In this document: positions 56,555 through 64,000 of the stretch, in pieces
Numbering within the stretch: position 1 is the first letter of the stretch
Layout of the letters: each line of letters begins with the position of its first letter
Source: Rusavskia elegans
Taxonomy: Eukaryota > Ascomycota > Lecanoromycetes > Teloschistales > Teloschistaceae
Reading direction: 5' to 3'
Assembly (NCBI GenBank): GCA_011316305.1
Contig: SAUG01000167.1
Location: 32,287-96,286 of the forward strand
Length of the DNA: 64,000 bases
Program-made: the position numbers and the translations under genes
Notes under the pieces: model-generated
What the model was told of the DNA's origin: nothing
What the model saw: only the letters and a program-made list of their open reading frames with translations
Databases searched by the model: none

Positions 56555-58555
56555 ATGGATGACAAGGTCAAGCACTTTCAGACCTGGTTTCTCCATCATG
56601 GAGGTTTCTTTGGAGAGCACGTCGAGCTTCACTACCGTCCTCTTCGTGGTCTTCACCTGCGCATATCCCTCGAATCCAATTTGAAGCCGGCTTCTTGTAT
56701 CGTCTCTTGTCCCCACCCTCTTTCCTTATCATCCTTCAACGCCAGGGAACATCCTGATCCATTCACCAATCAATTCGGACATGACGCCGCCGGAGACCCA
56801 AGTCCGTTGTCCAGTCTGAATCTACTTCGCTTCTTCCTGGTCGAGCAATATCAGCTCGGCACTCAGTCCTTCTGGTGGCCCTATATCCATACTCTGCCCG
56901 ATCCATCTGCTGGCTCCCCCTTCGATACGCCAATGTACTATGATGACGATGATAAGAAGTGGCTCCAAGGTACGAGTCTCGGTCACAGTACGACCATGAT
57001 CGACCGGACCTGGCGTGGCGAGCATGCACAAGGACTTCGCCGACTCCATCACGGAAACTTTGATCGCTATCCATGGTCCGTCCAGTCTCGACCTTGATCC
57101 CTGAACCTTTGACTGAAATCACAGGGAGATATACAAATGGGCTGCAACCGTCATTGCATCCAGAAGTTTCCCAGCCAGTGCTTTAACGTCCAGCCGTCGC
57201 TACAACGGTACAAGTGAGCAAGATGGCTCTCCTGTTCTGCTGCCAGGCTTGGATCTACTGAACCACAGTCCCGCTGCGAGAGTCACTTGGCAATGGACTG
57301 AAGACGCCTGTAACATCCTGAGTGATCAACAACTCAACATTGGCACCGAGGTTTTCAATAATTATGCACCCAAAAGTAACGAAGAGCGTAAGGAGTCTCA
57401 TGCTGCGCGAAATCACTGCAACGGATGGGCTGATGCTATCCGCCAGTCATCATGGGCTACGGCTTTAGCTTATTCAGGAATGCTTCGGATCATTGTAATT
57501 TGGCGCTTGGAGCCACGGCCGTAGGTAATATCAAAGACGTACTGGGCCAAAGACCAGCAAGTCTGCCAACCGAGCATGCGCCCCAAGGTGTTGAGCCATC
57601 AACGACAAAGGCCAATCAAGTCATAGACTCTCCACGCTCCATCACCGGTGTGGGTTGGGTCCGTCTTATCCACAATGGAATTGATCAGAAAGAGAACAAG
57701 CCGGGATATTTGTTCTCACCAGGCTTCTTGGAGCAAGCTTCGATCGCCTTTTCCAATGCCAGAGAGCATGGACGAGGCTTCTCTAGCACCGATACCACCT
57801 TGTTCGCCGGGCCAGTCACCAGGAACAAACTCCATACTGCCTGTGCGATTGCAATGATGCTCCAGAAACACTACGTTGACTTGACAGCAAGCAACCTCCA
57901 CCTTCCCAGATGGCCACACAACCAGCGGCAATTCCACGCTGCGCGCTATCGACGAGGTCAACTGCATATTCTACGTGCTGTTACCGGTTCTATTGTTGCC
58001 AGCTTGCGATGTCTTCTCGGGCTAGATCCTTCGTGGCCACGCGATAAACGGCTTCTACGTCTGGAGCACATTCTTAAGGCTGGGCCCAAAGAATTCCTGA
58101 TAGACTTCAGGGCTGTGCTGCACATCGGGTTTGGGACGCGCAATGCAGAGAAGATCAGACAGCGAATGTTACTTGACTCGGCCTTTACCCTTTGGCTCTG
58201 TGGACTCTGCTTTTGGACGGCACCTGATTCACTTTCCGAGCGAGCGGCTCTCCCCATGCGAACGGCGGACTGGCTTACTTCTGTCCATCAGAGCTACGGG
58301 GATGAGTCTGAGATCGGTAAACGGTGGGCTAAAATCCCAGCAAGCGAAGAAGGAAGATCACTTGCAGAGTCTTGTTACTACATCATCAAAGCTGCCGCCG
58401 CAAAAAGCCCGCGATCAATCTATAGCGATCCTAAGGCCGACGTCGGTCGACTGCTGTGGTGTCTTCGAGTCATTCGTGAAGAGACATTCATGTGCCCGGA
58501 TCTTGAAGGCCGAGTAGGCGACGAGACCGATGAGATCATGCTCTTCCTCGATTGA
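56555..58555 (+). CDS. SET-domain protein lysine methyltransferase (RKM/SETD-like)
   Basis: Probable S-adenosylmethionine-dependent methyltransferase of the Rubisco-LSMT/SETD3-6 class, which modify non-histone proteins such as ribosomal proteins. Exons 56555-57075, 57125-57387 and 57447-58555 (introns 49 and 59 bp) give 630 residues. Key features: an N-terminal half with HHGGFFGEHVELHYRP, then SET motifs LLPGLDLLNHSPAARVTW (the NHS that binds cofactor) and NNYAPKSNEELIMGYGFSLF, in which the catalytic-site YAPKSNEE and GYGF are joined by the second splice. A ~350-residue helical C-terminal domain follows, as expected for substrate binding. Both introns interrupt conserved coding, and read-through gives stops. 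The exact substrate is unknown. Confidence 0.88.
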
Positions 58556-58904
58556 TGGTCTTTTTGTTGTAACATGAGAAAGAAGTACACCAATGAGGGT
58601 AAGACTTGAAGAGACTGATCACGATTGGGCACAAGCGATGCACGTCGGATGCCAATGGAAAGGTTTGCCATTGAGTGATGATAGAATATCCCGCTGACCT
58701 CGTTAAAAACCTTCGTGGAAAAAGAGTGCCAGCATCACGATGTCCCCGAAACCAAACGCCGCCGTATCCAACCCCAACGAGCCATGACCGTCAACCGGCC
58801 AGGCCGAGAAAAAAACAACACACAAACAGACAGCGCAAACCCCAAGGACACTCCCAGAAACCAAAAGCATCCCCACAAAAATAATCCCAACAAAAACAAT
58901 CTAT
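58556..58904. other. Intergenic region, SET gene / orphan ORF
   Basis: About 350 bp between two convergent stop codons. A-rich and C-rich tracts at 58800-58900. No gene or structured element. Confidence 0.45.
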
Positions 58905-59429
58905 CTACTCATTCACCAACTCCCTTCCCGTCACGAGCGTGTACAATGGCTCCCACAATCTGGCCTCCCCCCACCCCAGCATCCTCCAATCTCTCTTGAT
59001 GTCTGACAGGACATCCTTCTTGTCGGCGACCGCCGTAACCTGGACCCCGTCGACGAAGTCATGCAACGCTCGGAGGCTTGCCGACACGTGCTCGTCGTAC
59101 TCATCCGAGCCGGCGACGAATGCGGCGTAGGCCTTCGGGCAGGCGATCTCGTAAAAATGGCGCATGTTCTGGCGATATTTGGCGCTGCGTCTTTCGGTAT
59201 TGGCGACGGCGACATTGGCGACACTGACGGCCCGCGAGGCTGTGCTGAGGCCTTCGAAGCCCCACAGGCGGGCGTTGTTGCGGAACTCGGCCTTGATGGC
59301 CTCCGGAATCGACTTCAGGGTCTCGACGAGCCGATCGTAGGTGATGAGTTCTCCGTCGACATACAAGCTATCATGGGCCCAGTCGATGAGGTCGAGGACC
59401 GCCTCCTTCTGACTGATGACTGCAGCCAT
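58905..59429 (-). CDS. Orphan protein, 174 residues
   Basis: Not recognised. Intact frame from the ATG at 59429, MAAVISQKEAVLDLIDWAHD. Composition is that of a soluble, nearly all-helical protein: Ala- and Val-rich helices (ASRAVSVANVAVANTERRSA), an acidic patch (SDEYDEHVSASLRALHDFVD) and a regular end (WEPLYTLVTGRELVNE). GC-rich third positions agree with neighbouring real genes. No signal peptide, membrane helix or known motif. Its promoter would lie in the A/T-rich 59430-59780 DNA. Confidence 0.5.
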   Translation of the reverse strand: MAAVISQKEAVLDLIDWAHDSLYVDGELITYDRLVETLKSIPEAIKAEFRNNARLWGFEGLSTASRAVSVANVAVANTERRSAKYRQNMRHFYEIACPKAYAAFVAGSDEYDEHVSASLRALHDFVDGVQVTAVADKKDVLSDIKRDWRMLGWGEARLWEPLYTLVTGRELVNE

Positions 59430-59884
59430 ACCGAGTTAGTGGATGTCGAAGTGTTGGTGATGATGTTGGTCGTCGAGGTAGCGAACGTAAGCCGTCGAGG
59501 TATTGAATGTAAGGTGCCTTCCGCAAAGTCAGCAAGGACAGTCACGACGACCAGCGTGCCCTTACTGCTGAATGGTATGACTGATGCTTGATGCTGGATG
59601 ATATGATGGTGTTGAAAGCGACAGTGATGTAGTGTGAGGAAGGTATGTAAGGATGTTGTAAGTGTGGTGTATGTGAGAGTACGTGTGAGTGAGAGTGCTT
59701 GACGTTCCCAGCAGGGGGAGAAGCCTTCTTTTGTAGCGATCCCGATGGCAAAGGTATGACTCCTCCATAAAGTCTGGACATGTGAGTACCTCAGAGAATG
59801 GTAAAGTGCCTTCCGGATTGGGACAGAAACAGCTACGACTGGACGAAAAGCTGTTGGCGGCCGTTGCCCAGAAGCTAAGTTGCT

Positions 59885-60265
59885 CTATTTGGAGTTATTA
59901 TGAGCAGATATCCGGAGATTCTACCCAAAATGTGTGGGAGCCCTTCCTATTCAGCCACAGATGGAGTCATTGACCGTATGGTGAGCCGAGTTTTTGAGGT
60001 ATTCTACCCCAGAACGAGTTGGGAGTTTTTCCTTTCAGCTATGCATCGAGGTATTATGCATCTGATGAGCAGAAAGTTCGAGAGATTCTACCCCGGAACG
60101 TACAAGAACCTTTCTTTCCAGCCACATATGGAGTCATTATCCATCTGATGGGCAGACTTTACGAGAGGTTCTGACCCAGAATGAGTGGGACGTCTTTCGT
60201 TCAAGCTCTACGAGGAGAGATTATGCGTCTGATGAGCAGTCTTTTCGAGCCCAGAAAGTGTAGGA
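59885..60265 (+). repeat. Degenerate tandem repeat with 83-84 bp period
   Basis: Four clear units and a damaged fifth, aligned by TTCTACCC-like words at 59919, 60002, 60086 and 60169 (as TTCTGACCC), each followed 25-35 bp later by a CTTTC.AGC/CAGCCAC word and preceded by GATGAGCAG. An 84-bp unit equals 28 codons, and part of the array reads as repeats of HLMSRKFERFYPGTY-like peptides before a stop at 60146. No gene model is supported. Confidence 0.75.
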
Positions 60266-60565
60266 GCCCTTCCTTTCATCTGACTTTGGTTAAATTCACT
60301 CGAAAGAGACAAATGTCGAAGCTACGTCTGTCTTCCGTGCTGGAGAGATATCTGCTCAGGCCCCCCAACACTCTTTTCCAGGTTCTTATCATCTTATGTA
60401 CTCATTACTTCTGCGAAAGTCGCCGCTGGCCATCTGCGAAACGTATCTGTCAACACTTCTTTCTTAACCCTTCTTCCAAGCTTGTCATTGCTTGATGATT
60501 GACTATGACTATTGTTGAGTAGGGAACGAAGAGCTTGTGCATGACTGTAAGTCCAGGCACTTAAC

Positions 60566-60730
60566 CATTACTGGGTTCTATTCCTAGCGGCGTCGATACA
60601 GTGGTCTAATGGTGTTGTGTTCTTTGGCGACGCCGCTAGGAACTGAATCGGTGTTGGTGATGGTCGAGTCGATGGTTCAAATCATTACTGGGTTCAATTC
60701 CTAGCGGCGTCGATACAGTGGTCTGATGGT
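60566..60730 (+). repeat. Tandem 117-bp element with tRNA-like A and B boxes
   Basis: Two nearly identical 48-bp blocks, 60566-60613 and 60683-60730, start 117 bp apart. Each carries GGGTTC(A/T)ATTCCTAGCGGCGTC and then TACAGTGGTCT(A/G)ATGGT. The first part fits a tRNA T-arm plus 3' acceptor strand with a Pol III B box (GGTTCAATTCC at 60691); the second fits an A box (TGGTCTAATGG at 60602). Between the blocks, 60628-60642 is a perfect 15-base inverted copy of TTCCTAGCGGCGTCG, so each block can pair with it. No complete tRNA cloverleaf with an anticodon loop could be drawn. Confidence 0.6.
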
Positions 60731-61119
60731 TTTGTTTTCATTTATGACTTCTCCTGATCTCAATCGAGCCGTCACGGCAGCAAGGTATGTGATCGAGAGT
60801 GTGCACGAGTGGCCATCTCATCGACCACTACAAAGCGCGTATTCTCTACACAGACCAATCATCGCGTGACTGGCGTCTCACTTCCTCGTCGTTGGGAAGT
60901 ACCAGAGGGCATGGTGGGCATGGGAGCCATGTGTCCATTGGAAACCTTCTCAGACTTGCCAAAACCCACTCAAGCTACCTTGTCATCCGTCTTGTTTCTA
61001 AATCCGTCTCAGCTTCATCCGAGTCATCCGATCTTTGTTATCGTGACCTTGTCTACGCTCTCCATTTGATCTTTGTTGTCTTCAGCTTGTCTATACTTTT
61101 TCAATAACCGCACGGTATA
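60731..61119. promoter_or_regulatory. Upstream region of the large membrane-protein gene
   Basis: About 390 bp, T/C-rich, with short frames only. Likely promoter and leader of the gene at 61120. Confidence 0.4.
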
Positions 61120-63732
61120 ATGTATTCCAATGCACTCAGTCTCTTTGGCCACAGTTCTCCAAAGGTGATAATATATACATGGGCTTTGACGGCTTTCGTT
61201 CCTCTGCCCCTAATCTTATGCATCTTTCTTATTCGCTACTTCCCTAATACATTTACTGGCCTCAAAATCTCATCCATTTTTCCTCGTGTACGCCGAGGAA
61301 ACTATGATTCCCGCTTCTCATTCTCTAGCAATCGTTCAGCATCCACACCTAGCTCGCATACTCTCGCTGTGTCCAACACCAGCTCGTATACGCTCCCGGC
61401 CCTGAATCTCCGTTCGAATACTCCTCCCCCAGGCCATATCTCAAATCCGAGAACCCATCCCAGCCCGAGCACTCCACAGAAGTCGTCACCGGATAGCTCA
61501 CGGAACCCCACAGTGCCACCAACGAGCAAAGCTTCGCCAAATTCCAACGGATCGTCCAAGAAGCCCATCATCCTTTCGGGTTCTTCCAATCTATTCTTTC
61601 CTGCTTCCGAGAGCCCAAAATGCCTTTCATTCCTTGAACCACCTAGCGTTACTTCTACACCCCGCAAATCTTACTCACGTCTCCCTCCGAACAACCCTCG
61701 AAAACCATCCGTACCATGCCTCGAAAGAGCAACGACACCTGTGGTCCGCTATCGACGCTTGAGGAAACTTTTCCTGGTCTCGGCCTTTCTCCTATTTCTC
61801 GTCTCCGCACTGTACGTCCTCGAAGGCTTTGCCATAGCAGCTGCACAAGATTACGCCCACGTCCGGGTTCTGAGCCACGCCAACGGCAAGGGTGGTCTAG
61901 GAAAGGGCAAGGAAAATGAGAAATGGCTCATACCATGGAGTGTATATGTGGTCATCGAAGGAGGTCTCATGCTTTGGGCGGTATGGATGGTGAACGGCTC
62001 ACGAAGGATGGCCAGAAAGTCTGCTCTGGACCGCGACGAACGGAAAGAAGATGACAACAAGCGGCCAAGGGAGGATGGGTTGGGAGATATTGAATTGCAG
62101 GACTTTGGTAATGACGAAGAGAAAGAGACATTCCTAACTGCTAGCCAGACCGGGCATGAAGATGTCTTTCACGATGAGGCCCGAGGGCAATGCCATACTA
62201 TGGATGAAGAAGAGGAGAAGGAATGGAAGGCACTTGGATTCTATCGGACCTCTGAATGCCCTGAGGAACGGATATCTCCCGCGAATTCACATAAGCCGAA
62301 ATTGGTATCCGCTCTGCAACAGGACACACACTTCGTCAGCCCCAACGGCGAAGGTTCGTCATCTGGTCCCTCGTACTCCGATGGCTCTGGCTTCGATGGC
62401 TATATGGATGAATCAGGTATTCCACTACCGGACCTCCCAGGAGACGTCAAACAATGGCAGGCAGAGCGGTCGCTTGCCGAAATGAAGCTCCAAAGACGCG
62501 GTTCGGATACAAGGGATTTCGGACCCGATCTCGAGGAGGGCAGCTCGATCCCGCAATACCAAGATACACTGCTGCACGTCAAACCTACAGGAACACCACG
62601 GAAAGACCTTCGAAATTCCTGGGAGCAGGACGACGTCACCAAGCAAGACCCTGTGCAGCAGAGCAAATGTTCAAAGGGAAAGGGGAAAGGAAAGGAGAAA
62701 GCGGAGCCGGAGACTCCCATCATCGATGAAGGTAAAGGTAAAGAGAACAACAACGTCGACAACCAGCAGCCGGAAACCCCTAAGTTCGACCTCCCAACCG
62801 GCATCGACCTTAACAACGACTACAAATTCATCGACGGCCTCCCCTACCCCATCATCCCGCTCCCCAAACGCCACCGCAAACCCACATCCACGCTCGAGCC
62901 CCCAAGGACGCCAATCAACAACAACATCGACGACATCGCATACCCCTTCCCCTTTTCCTACCCCATAACCCCGTCCCCCACCCCCTCCTTCTCCTCCTCC
63001 ACCTCCTCCTACCGCGCCCGCCGCCTCCCACCTCCACCCCCACCAGGCCCCAAACCTAAGTTCCTGGCCCGTTCCCCCTTCGACAACCCCAACAACACAC
63101 CACCGCAAAGCCCCACCCGCCTCACCAATCTCCCACCCCAAACACCCCCTCCCCCACCACCCGCAGCCCGCAGCCCCGCATCCCGAAACTTCACCTTCTC
63201 CCCCCCTTCATCCCCCTACGCCGCCTCCCCAACCTTCACACCCCACCACCACCCGCACCTCCAAGCCTCGCCCTCATTTTCCTCCTCAGGCCTCCTACCC
63301 ACGCCTCCCTCCTCAGCCGTGGCTCGGGGCATACAAACGCAACCAGCACACCGCATCCCCACCGGCCACGCGAACGCCGGGTTATTACCAGGAAGGGTAT
63401 TTACGCCTTCGGGCTCGTCACCAACCTTGCCATCCTCCATCTCACCCCCGGGATTAACATCTTCGTCGCCATTACCGTCCTCACCTTTCTCTTCCTCGCC
63501 CTCAGCGCCCCTCGCGTACCCATATTCTTGTTCCTCGCCTTCTTCCCCGCTCCTCCCTCTACGAACACCGATGGGGAGGACGAAGATAGTGAGGAAGGCG
63601 ACGGGGGGGAGGGGGAAGAGGAGTAGTTATCGGAGATTGGGGAGTGGGTTGGGGACGGTTAGGGAGATGGATGTTTGTGGGGGTGAGGGGGGGGAGGAGG
63701 GGGAGGAGGGGGAGGTGGGGGGTTGGATTTAG
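61120..63732 (+). CDS. Large proline-rich membrane protein, function unknown
   Basis: Single open frame of 870 residues, no intron. Three hydrophobic helices: VIIYTWALTAFVPLPLILCI (about 16-40), LFLVSAFLLFLVSALYVLEG (about 213-235) and WSVYVVIEGGLMLWAVWMVN (about 272-291). The 160 residues between helices 1 and 2 are Ser/Pro-rich and disordered. After helix 3 a long cytosolic-type tail is acidic (GDIELQDFGNDEEKETFLTA), then has Lys-Gly repeats (KGKGKGKEK), and finally long Pro/Ser stretches including PPPPPPGPKPK and PPQTPPPPPP, typical SH3/profilin ligands. It ends in a Gly/Glu run. No enzyme domain is visible. Its purine/pyrimidine strand bias is extreme at the 3' end. Confidence 0.7.
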   Translation: MYSNALSLFGHSSPKVIIYTWALTAFVPLPLILCIFLIRYFPNTFTGLKISSIFPRVRRGNYDSRFSFSSNRSASTPSSHTLAVSNTSSYTLPALNLRSNTPPPGHISNPRTHPSPSTPQKSSPDSSRNPTVPPTSKASPNSNGSSKKPIILSGSSNLFFPASESPKCLSFLEPPSVTSTPRKSYSRLPPNNPRKPSVPCLERATTPVVRYRRLRKLFLVSAFLLFLVSALYVLEGFAIAAAQDYAHVRVLSHANGKGGLGKGKENEKWLIPWSVYVVIEGGLMLWAVWMVNGSRRMARKSALDRDERKEDDNKRPREDGLGDIELQDFGNDEEKETFLTASQTGHEDVFHDEARGQCHTMDEEEEKEWKALGFYRTSECPEERISPANSHKPKLVSALQQDTHFVSPNGEGSSSGPSYSDGSGFDGYMDESGIPLPDLPGDVKQWQAERSLAEMKLQRRGSDTRDFGPDLEEGSSIPQYQDTLLHVKPTGTPRKDLRNSWEQDDVTKQDPVQQSKCSKGKGKGKEKAEPETPIIDEGKGKENNNVDNQQPETPKFDLPTGIDLNNDYKFIDGLPYPIIPLPKRHRKPTSTLEPPRTPINNNIDDIAYPFPFSYPITPSPTPSFSSSTSSYRARRLPPPPPPGPKPKFLARSPFDNPNNTPPQSPTRLTNLPPQTPPPPPPAARSPASRNFTFSPPSSPYAASPTFTPHHHPHLQASPSFSSSGLLPTPPSSAVARGIQTQPAHRIPTGHANAGLLPGRVFTPSGSSPTLPSSISPPGLTSSSPLPSSPFSSSPSAPLAYPYSCSSPSSPLLPLRTPMGRTKIVRKATGGRGKRSSYRRLGSGLGTVREMDVCGGEGGEEGEEGEVGGWI

Positions 63733-64000
63733 GAGGGTGGGTTTAGAAGGGTGAGAGAGAGGAGGTTGTTATTTTAGGTTGGGGAGAGGACGGGAGGGCA
63801 TAGGTATGTATTGGTTTGAGATAAAAGCGGTGGGAAAGGGAAAGAGAAAGGAAGATATATAAAGAATGAAGAACATCAGGATAGAGCGGAGTATATAGCG
63901 AGATTGTATGTATTGGTTGAGGCGGCGATGGGAATGGTTTCTGGGTCGGCTTAGAGAACGGAACCGGGAGTTACTTAGTTGTGGGCTGGCTTGAGAAAGG
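63733..64000. other. Purine-rich 3' flank, no gene
   Basis: Last 268 bp of the window: G/A-rich sequence downstream of the membrane-protein stop codon. Likely 3' UTR and terminator; nothing else seen. Confidence 0.5.

Noticed and set aside
54404..58555. Secondary-metabolite gene cluster around the P450
   Set aside because: No polyketide synthase, peptide synthetase, terpene cyclase, transporter or cluster regulator nearby.
60595..60712. Calling a functional tRNA gene
   Set aside because: A and B boxes are present, but the acceptor strands mispair, spacing is too long and no anticodon loop with T33 can be drawn.
62671..63141. Gly/Val-rich minus-strand frame of 156 codons
   Set aside because: Mirror image of the Pro/Ser-rich coding of the large membrane-protein gene; pure composition artefact.

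Overview
This is a window of nuclear DNA from a filamentous ascomycete (Pezizomycotina). The genes are split by short GT-AG introns, mostly 42-190 bp, with CTAAC or CTGAC-like branch sites. Several encoded proteins (Cdc24 with a PB1 end, a C-tail-extended F-box/WD40 protein, an S-adenosylmethionine-type SET protein, two-exon mitochondrial proteins) are typical of this group. A Dothideomycete is my best guess from the flavour of the small orphan genes, but that is inference and no marker gene fixes the class.

Left block (1-8.5 kb): the 5' part of argininosuccinate synthase (ARG1, cut by the window edge), sphingosine-1-phosphate lyase (DPL1), exocyst subunit SEC6 and a mitochondrial uL30 ribosomal protein. 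All are housekeeping genes.

Accessory stretch (8.5-19.2 kb): no intact conserved gene. It holds a ~115-bp periodic repeat, one or two possible orphan genes, a frameshifted fragment that looks like an F-box/2EXR-type protein, a decayed Ty1/copia integrase whose visible lesions all fit G:C to A:T change, a relic with an HEMLH zinc-protease motif, and several nested tandem repeats.

Middle block (19.2-33.6 kb): a WBP2-like GRAM/PPxY protein, an F-box/WD protein, GPI mannosyltransferase II (GPI18), proteasome activator BLM10 and glycerol kinase GUT1.

Sparse stretch (33.6-40.3 kb): one small Cys-rich two-exon gene, a small predicted mitochondrial protein and a Ser/Thr/Pro-rich single-pass membrane protein, separated by long non-coding DNA.

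Right block (40.3-64 kb): an F-box/WD40 ubiquitin-ligase receptor with a Q-rich insert, the Cdc42 exchange factor CDC24, GINS subunit PSF3, Mn superoxide dismutase SOD2, two orphan ORFs, a cytochrome P450 divergent from a SET-domain methyltransferase, a degenerate 83-84 bp tandem repeat, a small element with tRNA-like promoter boxes, and a large proline-rich membrane protein.

The genes do not form one pathway or a biosynthetic cluster. I see no convincing new multi-gene system. The most unusual DNA is the 8.5-19.2 kb repeat-rich stretch and the tRNA-like element near 60.6 kb. All exon joins were read by eye from splice signals and checked for frame and expected protein sequence. No search or alignment was run.
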